Assembly: GCA_050084985.1 (NCBI GenBank)
Contig: JBITNC010000001.1
Location: 32,550,001-32,614,000, forward strand
From: Nageia nagi
Lineage: Eukaryota > Pinophyta
DNA: 64,000 nucleotides
Direction: 5' to 3'
Position numbers and translations under genes: made by a program. The number at the start of each line of letters is the position of its first letter. Positions within the stretch are counted from its first letter, which is position 1. Under the pieces are notes generated by a model that was not told where the DNA came from, did no database searches, and worked only from the letters and a program-made list of their open reading frames with translations. Positions 13,173-24,348 of this stretch are shown here, one piece after another.

Positions 13173-13810
13173 GATCTTAGATAATAAGAAAACCTTTATA
13201 ATAGATTATAGCATTTTGGATACCCTTTTCCTTAGGTACCACTAGGTGATAGATTTGGACATATTTTAGAAAATAAGGCTTTTAAAAGTATCATAAAATA
13301 TTACATGCACTTACTACCTTTGATAGTATTGAGAAATTAAAAAATTATACTTATTAATGATCTATAATTAATATTTATACTACTAATATGATCTAATAGT
13401 CTTCTTATTAATGGAACACTTGATTTAAGTAACAACTTTCTATGTAGACTAATTCATGACTTTATTTGATACTAACAACTCAATGGTATATACTCTTGGA
13501 CTAATGATATAATAATGCTTTGAAATAATATTTGATTATGCATAGAACTTTGTATTGAATCTATTTTAAAAAAAATAAAAATTGAACTTAGTACCTAAAT
13601 AATAAGCTTATGAATGGTCCCTAAGAAGCTTTTAAATAGAAACTAAAAACTGGACCAGCCATGGTCTAATATGATCATGCATGTAAGGGCTTAAGATGAA
13701 TGATATTTGTTATGTACTTATCCTTATTATTATATATAAATTGAAATTTATAAGCCCTATTTTATCTTAGCCATGAAAATATAGGGCCCAACCCAATTGG
13801 ACTCAAACAT
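13173..13810 (-). other. Gypsy-2 sequence downstream of integrase, non-coding
   Basis: AT-rich, no open frame of note. It lies between the first TIR element and the end of the Gypsy-2 integrase. Confidence 0.4.
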
Positions 13811-14199
13811 TCATTTTTCTTCATTTTTGACCTTAGTTTTATGATGATTTTCTTTGAGGACCAAAGCACCATCCTTGAACTCTTTTGGACTAATATTCTT
13901 TCTATAATCCATTTTGATTATGTTCAGATAGGTACTTAAATGCTCCAATGCATTTATACTTTTCTTATTAATAATTTTTAAATACCTTAAACTTATCAAT
14001 CTTTTATATTCATCATCTATGATTCCCTCCAATGAAATTATTAGAGATGAAATTTTGATCTCTAAAGGTAACACAACTTCACCACCATAAAATCAATAAT
14101 ATGGAATTTATCCTATATCTGAAATGATTCTTATCCTATATGCTCATACAATATATACCAAATATTCATGTCAATCTCTTTGATGCTTTTAGACTATTT
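13811..14199 (-). pseudogene. Gypsy-2 integrase C-terminal domain
   Basis: Minus-strand frame with LPLEIKISSLIISLEGIIDD, INALEHLSTYLN, then PKEFKDGALVLKENHHK. These are the spacer helices and the G-D-x-V-L-K stretch of the C-terminal DNA-binding domain of plant Gypsy integrases. The same LVLKENHH-type sequence occurs in Gypsy-3 near 35.27 kb, so the two elements are one family. The 5' continuation is displaced to 15159 by the inserted TIR element. When the insert and one TATA copy are disregarded, the reading phase runs on, which supports both the integrase call and the 4-bp duplication. Several stops remain. Confidence 0.85.
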
Positions 14200-14203
14200 T
14201 ATA

Positions 14204-15158
14204 GGGTTAGTCCAAGAAGATGAGTGCCAATTTTGGCCAAAAAGTGGAAGTATTTTCCTTTATTTTTGAGTTTGCTCATACTTTATCTTAAAATTTGAAT
14301 CACTTAGAGTCTAAGTCTTGAAAAAGATCAATTCAATAAAAATGTAGTTATCGAAGTCTAATTTTCAAATATTTAATTGATAGAAATCGATATTTAATAA
14401 ACATGTTTAAAATCCACTAAAAAAATATAGTTTTGAGACCACACCCCATCGTGTCTAGTAAAAATAATTGGATCTAAATTTAAATATTTTTTAAATTATT
14501 TTATGTAAAGATACCTAAGACACTAAATATTATGAAGAATATTTTTTTGTAACTTTTCATCAATATTTTATTTTTTATTATTTATTTGTTGGCCCTAATT
14601 GTCATTTTGAAAAGTGCTCATGTTTGGTAAACATAATTTGATATAAACTTATCATTTTTATTTTTTTTAACCTATGGAGAATTGTATGTAGATTGTGTAC
14701 ATATATATTATTTTTGATAATTTCAAAAAAATAAAAAAATTTATTAAATAAATACAAAACCCATTTTTAAAAATGAAAGTTTTAGGACCATATCCCATTG
14801 TGTCCGAAAAGAATAATTGGATCTAAATTAAAATAATTTTTTAAATCCTTTTGGGTAAAGATACCTAAGATACTAAAGAATATGGAGGATATTTTTTGGT
14901 AATTTTTCAAAAATATTTTATTTTTTTAATAATTTTTTATTGGCTTTGATTATCATTTCAAAAAGTGCTTATGTCCAAAAAACATAATTTGACCTAAACT
15001 TATCATTTTTATTTTAAAACTTTCAAAGAATTGTATGTAGATTATGCATATATATTTTTTTATAATTCCAAAAAAATGAAAATTTATTAAATAAATACAA
15101 ATTCCTAATAGTTACTAATACTTCCTCTAAAGTATGATTAATTTTCTTGCACCTACCC
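14204..15158 (-). mobile_element. TIR DNA element, copy 2 (955 bp), inverted, inside Gypsy-2 integrase
   Basis: The left end GGGTTAGTCCAAGAAGATGA and right end TCTTGCACCTACCC match the ends of copy 1 in inverse order. The whole interior aligns with the complement of copy 1, including both 343-bp-type units. TATA flanks it at 14200-14203 and 15159-15162. Because it splits a known coding frame, the host phase gives an independent test: a duplication of 4 bp (not 3) leaves the integrase in frame across the junction. Copies 1 and 2 face each other across 1035 bp, so a transcript through both could fold into a very long hairpin. Confidence 0.85.
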
Positions 15159-15620
15159 TATAAATAATATTGATTATATTCTTATTTGTTTCTTTAGTCT
15201 AACTATTTGTGTGAGGATAATATGAAGAAGAGGAATTTTATTGAATGTGAAATACCTTATGTAAGTTATTTATTACCTTTTCCTTGAGTTTATTACCATT
15301 ATCCATGAAGATTTGATATGATACACACCAAATCATGCTATGATATTTCTAGTTAAGAAGTTCTCAATTTGAGGACCCTTTGATGACCTTAATGGAGCTA
15401 TTTCTACCCATTTTTTGAAATACTTAGTAGTTTTAATAGTAAAATTACATCCCTCTCTTGATATAGGATTAATCACACCCACTATATCAATATAATTAAT
15501 AAAAAATGGCCAAGGGAAAATGATTGTGTGGAGTCCTTGAGAAGGAGTTAATTGAAGATTTGCATGATTTTGATATTACACATATATTTTTTCATATGAT
15601 TAGCATAATCACTTTACATA
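15159..15620 (-). pseudogene. Gypsy-2 integrase catalytic core
   Basis: The minus strand reads FPWPFFINYIDIVGVINP, where the first catalytic Asp is in the D-I-V-G motif, then YFKKWVEIAPLRS. A partly decayed copy of the F-G-x-P-x-x-I/second-Asp region follows, then SSYYPHTNS-like sequence leading to the third acidic residue. The order and wording are those of plant Ty3/Gypsy integrases. Stops and frame changes show it is dead. It continues leftward past the TIR element into the C-terminal domain. Confidence 0.85.
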
Positions 15621-16500
15621 TATGGTAAATAATATAATAAAATAAAAATATTATGATATATAGACTTACCATTTAAGTGATCTCTACTTTAACTTTCATC
15701 CATTTCTCTTTCAACTTCTTCTTGAAGAAAACATCTAAGTAATGTACCTTCAAAAGATCTATATAAACATCACCAATTAAGACATACCCTGTTGCTACTA
15801 TTTTGAGATATATTATTTATAATTCTTAAATTATATAATAATAATCACATATTTAATATATGTATAAATATTCTTGTATCATACATGATAACGAATAGCA
15901 AAACACAACAAGATTTTCTCATTATGGATAAGATCTTACATATTATAGTTTTCCAATTAATGGAGGGATACTTGAGACTTTTAATCTTCATGATAGTTTC
16001 TTCATCTTCTATGGGAATATAATTTAATAATTTTGAATTATCCATGGTATCAAAAAACCTATTATTATTGATTAGAATATTCTCAATCCTTATCTTTGTA
16101 AAATATTAAGAAATCAACTATTTAACTAACTCCTTATAAGAGATTAATTTCTCATCTTTGTTATTATACACTCCATTATATTGATTGATGAAAAAATAAG
16201 AATAATAATGTATTTTTAATTTAGTATATTTGAGAATAATGGAATCCTCCATTTATAAAATTATATCCTCATACTTAACCATATTATTTATGCATTTGAA
16301 AATAAGTATATGATTGGGATGATTCCACCTTGAGGTATCAAAACAAAAATACCTATCCTAATTATTCTAATACATTTTGAACTATCAAAATAAAGAGTTG
16401 AATCATCATATTATTCTTAAACAAATTCAATGATCTCATCTCTAAATTATTTAATACAAGGAGTGAAATCTTGGCAAGAAGCATCAATTAAGAAATCCAC
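15621..16500 (-). pseudogene. Gypsy-2 RNase H and linker to integrase
   Basis: Frame fragments on the minus strand give a DDSTLYFDSSKCIR-like start (first RNase H Asp in F-D-x-S-K). IPQGGIIPI and the NNM-x-K/E-Y-E-x-x-I segment with the catalytic Glu follow, decayed. The open piece 15845-16045 contains PIEDEETIMKIKSLKYPS, which matches the linker that joins RNase H to integrase in this family; the Gypsy-3 copy also has EDEETI. The open piece's later part no longer resembles the family. Reverse transcriptase, expected just to the right, was not found. Confidence 0.7.
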
Positions 16501-17440
16501 TATTGTTTGAACCTTTATTGCCTTTTGTGTAACAACACAAATCCACCTTGGATTCCCTTGTCATATTTTATATTTAGCTATGATGTGTGAGACTAATTAA
16601 ACACATTTTATATTAGTTTAAATGGATACAAATGATAGTATGTGTACATTTATTATATGATAATGTGACTATTCTATGGTGAATGTTGGAAATTAATCCT
16701 ATCATGTAATCTTTATAATACATGTTACTATCCAAGTTGCTTGTTTTGATGTGTAGGAACACATGTAAAAAGGAAATATTATTAAAAATAAATTAGAAAT
16801 GATAATTTTGATAGGTTCTAAAGATCAATTGAGATCTAAGTGACCAACCCAGATTTCTCATGAATGTAAAAATATCATATAGTTACATAGCTGAGGAACC
16901 AAAAGGTAGCCTCGCAGGGAATGTGATTCTTAATGTTCATGATTTGTTTGATTTTAATTGATGAAAATGGTTATTTTTTATGTATATATATCATGATTCA
17001 ACCAAATAGTTGGTAAAATGATTAGTGCACCAAGAAACCCTTAACAGGCTAATGTTAGTAGGGTAAGGGTGACACAAAAATTACTAGGAACTAATTATTT
17101 AAGATAAAAGATAAATAATTAATTAATGTTGGGTATATTAATTACCTAAGTTAAATTTAGTAAATAAATATTATTATAATAATAATAAATAGGATAAGAA
17201 AATAAATAAATAATATTAACACAATAAATATATTATGAGTCTAATTTTGTTTTGGTAAGGGTGAATTTATTAATGGGATTATTTATACAAGGTTCCAAAA
17301 ACCTATCTTTACAAAGAGTTCATAGATTTTAAATGAAGTACATATTGATACAATTCTATTTCTATTCCAATTTGACCTAGGACTAATTGGGTATCAGTGA
17401 AACAAACAAGAATTTATTACTATAATCACTACAATTACCA
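16501..17440. other. Unassigned AT-rich stretch where Gypsy-2 RT would be expected
   Basis: No RT motif on either strand. The sequence between about 16680 and 17300 has no coding look and may be another decayed insertion, but I could not define ends. Confidence 0.35.
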
Positions 17441-19026
17441 TGGATTTTTGTAGTCCCCATAGCTCATGTGTTCTTCTCAAAATAATTTTCTAAGTTTTAG
17501 AATGCATTTTTTTATTTTTAAGCTTCTCAAATAATATATATGATAACCTTACTCAACATCATCTACCAATGGTTCATAATCAATCTCATAGTTTCTTCCT
17601 AAAGGTTTCAATAATTTAACTATCTTTGTTCTTTCCTTTGAAGTTCTAGAGAGAGATACTTTTAAGATTATGCTTTCAAATTTCTTATCTATTATTGAAA
17701 GCCTATGTTCTTATAAATACATTTAAAATGGAAAAGCCACCCCATTCAAAAATGACATAAATTGTGCATACTTTGATTTTTTAGGGGGGAAACCTTTTGA
17801 ATGATGTTCACAAACTAATAGAGTTTCTTTAGTTACACTAGTTCCAACATAAGGGTATTTGTCTCTTTCATTGCTACAATATTGAATATATTTTCTAACC
17901 ACATTTAAATTCATTGGGTTTTAGATAATTTCCAAATTACTTTCCACCATTTTAGGATGTAGCTCAAAAGGTACAATGAAAGTAGTTTGGTTTCTAGAAA
18001 TCAAAAGATCTAATAATGCTATATTCAACTAAACATTGGATTTTGAAGTTTCATTAGAGGGAATATAAGGGATAATTGGATCATGAGTCTTATCAAAAGG
18101 GTATATATAAAAAATATTCCTTTTCAAATACCCAAAATGCTAGGAGTTAAAACAAAAGCATATATAATTATTCTGTACATGGTCATATTTTTGGCATCCA
18201 TAGGAACACATGGAGAAATTATCATATTCAATCCTTTGATAAAATCTTCCCAAAATTGAAGAAAGAGTGATATATTGAGACCAAGAAGAAGAAGTTTCCA
18301 TTGAAATTGCTAATCTAGCCTTGCATATTTTCAATTTTTTCTTTAAATTCCCTTGTCTATTCATCTATATATTGATAGACACTGATAACATTTCCAATTT
18401 TGGTAAAGATATTCTCCCCTCCAAAATTCAATTTGAAGGGAATAAATATTTAACTAAACAAGTATTGAACCAAATTTTATGAATAAATAATTGAATTTAT
18501 AAGTGCATTCAATAATATAAATTCCCCTTTATCAAAAAAACTAGCTACAACTATAACCCTAGACATAATCCCTTTTCTCTAAATTGCCAAAAGTTACAAC
18601 AAAAAAATAATTTTGAAGAAGAGTCACTGAGGAAGACTTGTCCTAAGAATATATGAAAAATTTATCTATCAATACCAAGCTTAGCCTTGTTCCTTTGATC
18701 TTGTATATGAGATTATTGATTGCAAGGTTGTTTTAATCAATATCAAACTCATCATAGTCAATCTGAATAGGAATAACATCACCAAAAAGATTAATATATG
18801 AGAAATAATTATGGAAATTCATACCCTCATAGTGTTTGATGCTCAAATTTTTATCCTTTAGGTATGTTCCATTCAAATGAACCTCCATGTGGCATTTCAA
18901 CTTTTTACAAGATTGGCTTTTAGCACTCATAGAACTGATATTCGCATTATGATAGCAACTCAAAATTGCTCTCAACTCTGATGAGCCATAGAGAGGCTTA
19001 AAATATCTAGATTTGTTATCCTTCAT
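17441..19026 (-). pseudogene. Probable Gypsy-2 5' coding region (gag/protease side), family not recognised
   Basis: Several minus-strand open pieces follow one another: 18733-19026, 18140-18364 and 17723-17914. The first contains LKCHMEVHLNGTYLKDKN and ends in IPIQIDYDEFDID. The second ends in CSYGCQKYDHVQNNYICF, which could be a distorted CCHC knuckle (C-x3-C-x4-H-x5-C instead of C-x2-C-x4-H-x4-C). The third reads MNLNVVRKYIQY...VTKETLLVCEHH, and the sequence before it carries LLDLLISRNQTTFIVPFELH. Their order upstream of RNase H/integrase on the same strand suggests gag and protease of Gypsy-2. I cannot name a domain, and a foreign gene fragment is possible. Confidence 0.35.
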
Positions 19027-19702
19027 GGCATGAAGACCATCTTGATCTTACTTGATAATCTTCCATTCATCTTTATGAATGTGCTCCATTCCTCCTCAGT
19101 TAGATATTTCTAATATATTATATTATGAGTATAATTAATTAATTAGTACAAGAGACCTTGAGTTACACCTTACCTAAGTCCCTAAAGATGTTAGTACAAC
19201 CAAGGTAAGATCCACTTCCACCTTTATTTAGTAGGTGTTCTAAAATAAGATTACTTAGTTTTAAAGTTGTGTGAAGATAAGTGGGATGTTAAATTTCCAT
19301 TCTAGTATGATTTTTGGAGTTGATTTATGCAATAATAATAGATTTAGAAATAAATTAAAATTATATCCTAAAATTAAAATACAAAATCCATAAATAAAAT
19401 CCTAGAATAGAGGTTTATGATCATTGGTTTTAGGAAAATAAACACTATCAAAATAGAACAAGACTGATAGATTACATCAATTGTAGGAAAGAATGAGATT
19501 GACTATTTCTAAGTTGGAGTTTTTGAATATCTTATTATCTTCTTATATGTGTAAATTAAATAGGAAGAATAAATATTATTGGATATTTCAGAAATAACTT
19601 GCATTCTATAATTTTATTAGCTTTTGAAAAGATTTACTATCTCTGGATTTTAATTTTTGCATTAAGTATTATCTTCCAAATATACTATTAGTTGAATATA
19701 CA
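19027..19702. other. AT-rich stretch, nothing recognised
   Basis: Non-coding sequence between the Gypsy-2 remnants and LTR A. The last five bases, ATACA (19698-19702), may be a target duplication; the sequence after the final E2 LTR is ATATA (32720-32724). Confidence 0.4.
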
Positions 19703-20417
19703 TGTTAATACCTAAAAACAAATTTTAATTTAATTAAAATACCCTTTTATGTATTATAAATGATTTATTTATTTTATTAAATAAATGCTTTTATCATTAT
19801 GCACTCTCATCTACCTTTATGTTTTGTGATAATAGGTTGACCTTGTATCATAATAAGCCTACGCAAGAGCTTTAGCACTACACTTGTTACCTATAAAGGT
19901 GGAGGGGTTGTGCATAAGCAATTATGACATGATCCTAAATCCTTGATAGGTGGAAACATACTTGTTTCATTCTTGATTGGTGTTTCTTAATGCCACCTAT
20001 CATATCTAAATTTTTTTATACAATGAGCTCTACATTCCTATGATCATTTCCACCCATTTGCACATAATATTCTAAGCATCAAAGGTGTGAAAATGACATC
20101 AAGAGAAAGGGAGAGGAAATATGGAAAGCTCATTAGGTGGTATTTTTGGGCTCTTATCATTGGCATTGGGGTGAGGTTGGATTTATGATTTCATTCTTTG
20201 GGAAGATTATTTTTCATCCTATTTCAATCAAATATCACCTTCATTCATCATGATAGGTAAAGTGCAAGTTTGTATCTTTCATAAATACAGTCTGATAGGT
20301 CAAAGTCAATTAGATCATCATCATATTTCATATCATAATTTACTATTATTTCATAATTAATTGGTTAAATTGAATATGTTGTAAACAACCATAATTATTA
20401 TTATTTGGGTTATAACA
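19703..20417 (+). repeat. LTR A of the E2 complex
   Basis: The 715-bp repeat runs from TGTTAATACCTAAAAA to GGTTATAACA. It aligns throughout with LTR B (23511-24241) and LTR C (31484-about 32206). Shared blocks include GGAGGGGTTGTRCAT, AGGTGG, GAGCTCTACATTCCTATGAT and GATAGGTCAAGGTCAATTAGATC. It is followed at 20419 by TTAGTGAACTTGATTT, a C-to-T/G-to-A decayed version of the primer site seen after LTR B. Confidence 0.8.
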
Positions 20418-20526
20418 ATTAGTGAACTTGATTTCTTTTCAATACATCACTTTATCCTTTACTAGTTACACCAAAAACCCTAAGGTTTTTGGATATGACT
20501 AATATCACATTGCAAGTGTTTTAGAA

Positions 20527-22584
20527 ATGGATACACCCATTACCTCAAATCAATAAAATCTTGAATATCCTATTATATAATCTAAAAATACTAGGGAATG
20601 AAAAACCTATGCCAATGCATCAAGAAGTAAAATTGAAAGAGTAGAAAGACTACACCTTAATGATGAATATGATAGTGCTTTGAAGGATTATAGCCACTCA
20701 AGTATAAAAGATGTAGAAAATGATCAATCAAGAAATGATGAACTTCCATCTAATGCATTAGAGGTACTCACCAAAATATTATCTATTTCCCAAGGTAGAA
20801 AATTATTAGTTTCAAAAGAGTATCTTCCTTTCATTTTCCAAACCCTGCAAGAAGTAGATACCATGGTTAAACTCCTTTTAGGTTACACCTTAGACACCAA
20901 CCTTGAATACATAAAAAAAGTAAATAATACAATAAAATCAACATGATATGACCTTAACTCCTTGTATGAAAACATATAAATATTTTGAGCCATCACAAGT
21001 TGCTTTCTCACATTTTTCCTTACCTAATGTTCTTTCAAAATCTCTAGTACAAAGCTAGTCACCTTATAACTAAGAATATCCTAGAGATTCCATTGAACCC
21101 AATATCATCACTTCATTACCCAATGCAAATTTTATCCAAAAGCTTCAAGACCATAGGGTTTCTATAGAATGTTTAATTATTTAATAGGTATTCCCAAAAT
21201 ATGATGATGAATAGAGGATAACATTAAAGAACAAGATCTAATCAAAATTTTAGAATATGAGTTCCCTAATAGATCAATCATCCTTGATGTTTTGATGTAT
21301 GGGTGGATACAATGATAGGATTTGGTATGAAATCAAGACATAGATGGTTAGATGAAGAATTTGCAATCTTAAAGAAATAATTGAGTTTCCTAAAACTCAA
21401 TATGGACTTGAAAGTTGCTTCACTTGAATGCAAAATGGAGATGGTCAAAAACTTGGTAATAACCCTAGAATAAAAGAAGGTTTGATGTTTTGGTTTATTT
21501 GTATGACTCACTAAAGATAAGAAAAAAGATACTAATGAACCATCACAAAAAGTAGATCCAAATGATGCACTCCAAATTCTTCTATAGTTAAAGTAATAAA
21601 AAGACTCCATCATAGCTTGCATCAACAAATTTGCACCTATAGTTTCAAGGAGTGAAAACCCTTTTTGCTATCACATGCACAAGAAAAGGTATCACAAATA
21701 GGTAAATTCTACAATGTTTGATGATTATTTTGATACTATAATACATTTGCAAAGATATAACTTAAGAAAATATTTCATTTGAGAATGATGATGATTTTTT
21801 AACCAAATAATTTCCTTTTAATTTGAGTTTAGAATCATTGTCATGGTTTACTAATTTACCCAATGAAATTATTACATATTTTGATGATATTGTTAAAGCA
21901 TTTTTGACTAGTTATAACTTATTTGTAACCCAAAACCTATCTCCCTTAGACATGTATACCCTTAAAAAAAATCAAAAATAACTTGTTAGTGATTTTATTG
22001 TTAAGTGGTCCAAAGTAGCTAACTAAGTCCAAATCCCTATTGAAAAAAAGCATGTCCTTTTTCAAGCATTTCTACCATCTTGTATAAAGGACTTTTCTAA
22101 TTTTTAATACTATCCTTATGATAAGTTAATAAATGAGATGATTAGTAAGGAATCCCATCATAAGGTCTTAAATGAACCCTTAGTCCACATGAAGCAAACA
22201 AAATTCCTTAAACTTTTTTTTTTTGACAAGCCTACTTAGGACCAACACCAATTTGAACCTGAAGGAAAAATCATAGCTAGATTCAATCATGATGATATAG
22301 AAGTTTAGGAACCTAGAAGGTTACATAGGCACTATACCAAATTCCATGAGGACATTAGTGAAGTATTGGATGCTTTAGTAGCCATGAACCTAGTTTGTTA
22401 TCCACCAATCAAAGATCCCCATCGAATTAAACCTTTGGGCTATCAAGCACACCTATTTTGTAACTTCCATATAAGAGTTGATAATTCCACAAAAGAGTGT
22501 TATCATTTGAAAAATATAATCCAAAACTTACATGATAAAGGTAAGTTTAAATTTGAGCATGAAGTTTTAGATGAGGTTTTATAA
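20527..22584 (+). pseudogene. E2 Gag, copy 1 (decayed)
   Basis: An ATG (MDTPIT) opens 110 bp after the LTR. The longest clean piece is 20680-20946. From 21.84 kb the frame shows a retrotransposon Gag capsid-like run: WFTNLPNEIITYFDDIVKAF, then LKKNQK, VSDFIVKWSKVAN, VLFQAFLPSCIKDF. The open piece 22366-22584 carries the zinc-knuckle region FCNFHIRVDNSTKECYHL followed by IIQNLHDKGKFKF, the C-x2-H...C form of Tat/Ogre-like Gags. Stops replace Q in many places. Gag copy 2 at 24349-26369 is co-linear with it, and no pol follows before LTR B. Confidence 0.8.
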
Positions 22585-23460
22585 TAACATGGGGCTAAAG
22601 TGGTACATAGTGGACCTATGCATCCACATAATCAAGGTTAAATATATTAAATAATTAATTTCCCCAATTCAAGAAGGTAGAACTTGATGATGAAGAAAAT
22701 CAATTACAAACCAATAATGTGAGTATTCCTTAATCACATTCTCAAAACTAAATACAATAACTATTGATTCTATGTATGATCCTTGATGTTGATGGTATTT
22801 GGGTTGTTCCATAAATCCTTTTCTTGTATTTTATATTTTCATGCTTATTTTTCATCATTTATTAAAATTTTAAAATGTAATGTTAAAAATTAAGTATTCT
22901 TTCCTTCTTATATTTGAACAATGATGCTAGATTCTAGCATCACTACTCTATTCATAATAGTATAAAAAAAAATTCCTCTATTCAATTATGAAAAATATCC
23001 TTTAAGTCATAAAAATGTCATGTATGTACAATAAAAAATTTAAAAATTTTAAATAATACTTATAAATTTGATAAATGAAAACCTAGGTACTTTACTTTTT
23101 ATACCTTCATTTGTCAAATTTGGGACCTCTTTTTCTCATAATTAGGCTAGTCCCTTACAATAATTTTCTTTTCATGTAACGTTATTTCCCCTTAACTAAG
23201 CATTATCATTTGATTCAAATTTTTTCACTCCATTTTAGCCACTTTCCACATGATTATTTTGATCTTTACCAAAAAATTGAATTTGTTATCTTTATCAAAA
23301 TGATGTGTTTCTTTATGTGATTGTTCATTAAATTGTTTACCTTTTAGTTTACTTATTTTAAATTATTGTTTCATTACCTTTTAAAAAGTAAAACATATTT
23401 AATTTAATTTATATTAAAATAAGGAAAAATAAAAAAATTCATAAGTAGCGTAAAAACTCA

Positions 23461-23491
<31 letters not shown>

Positions 23492-23510
23492 CTTTGTGTG
23501 TGTGTGTGTT
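22585..23510. other. E2 sequence between Gag 1 and LTR B
   Basis: Its first 350 bp or so align with the sequence after Gag 2 (GATGTTGATGGTRTTTGGG and GATTCTAGCATC-type blocks), then similarity fades. It ends in (AT)n and (GT)n runs at about 23465-23508 directly against LTR B. No polypurine tract precedes LTR B, so the 3' end of this internal region is missing. Confidence 0.6.
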
Positions 23511-24241
23511 TGTTAACATCTAAAAAAGAATTTTAATTTATTATAATTAAAATAAAATTTTAGTTATTCAAAATAATTTATTAAATAAATTCTCTTTTAT
23601 ATGTACACTCTCATATACATTTATGTTTTGTGGTAATAGGTCAGCTTGGTATCACAATAAGCTTAAGGAGGAGCCTTAGCACTAGACCTATTGCTTATAA
23701 AGATGGAGGGGTTGTACATGATCACATATATGACATGACATGATATAATATCAAATCCTATATAGGTGGTAATATAATTGTGTCATTTTTGACTAGTGTT
23801 TCTTAATACCACCTACCATCTCTAAATTTTGTTATATTTTGAGCTCTACATTCCTATGATCTTTCATCTCTTCATGAGCTAGATTCCATGCATTGAAGGT
23901 GGGATGATGATATTTAATGAAAGGGTGAGGTATTATAGAATGGAAACTAGGTAGTGTCACTAGGTTCCTAGCATTAAAACTAGGTTGAGGTTAGATTCAT
24001 GGCTCCATTTCTTATAATCTTAGAGAAGCTCATTATTCATCCTCTTTCGATTAGATTTTGTATTAGTTTATTATCACAAGTAAAGTACAAGTTTGCATCT
24101 TTTATAAATCCAATTTTGATAGGTCAAGGTCAATTAGATCATGTTCATATTTGAAGTCATTAATTTTTTGTTATTTCATAACTAATTAGGAAATTTAATA
24201 TTTAGTCAATAACCCTAATTATTATGATTTTAGTTATAACA
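23511..24241 (+). repeat. LTR B of the E2 complex (acts as a 5' LTR)
   Basis: The 731-bp repeat runs from TGTTAACATCTAAAAA to AGTTATAACA and is homologous to LTRs A and C. It is followed by the primer site and then by Gag 2, so it is the 5' LTR of the B-C unit and lies to the right of a truncated A unit. Confidence 0.8.
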
Positions 24242-24242
24242 A

Positions 24243-24258
24243 TTGGTGAACTCGACTT
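24243..24258 (+). promoter_or_regulatory. Primer binding site of E2
   Basis: TTGGTGAACTCGACTT starts one base after the end of LTR B, the usual place for minus-strand priming. The same motif follows the E3 5' LTR (TTGGTGAACCCAATGTGAA at 44868). It is not the initiator-Met site. I cannot assign the tRNA without a search. Confidence 0.6.
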
Positions 24259-24348
24259 ATTTTTTATACATTACTACATCCTTCACTAGTTATGTTGAAA
24301 CCCTTAACTTTTGGATAAGACTAATATTTTATCTTGAGTGTTATAGAA

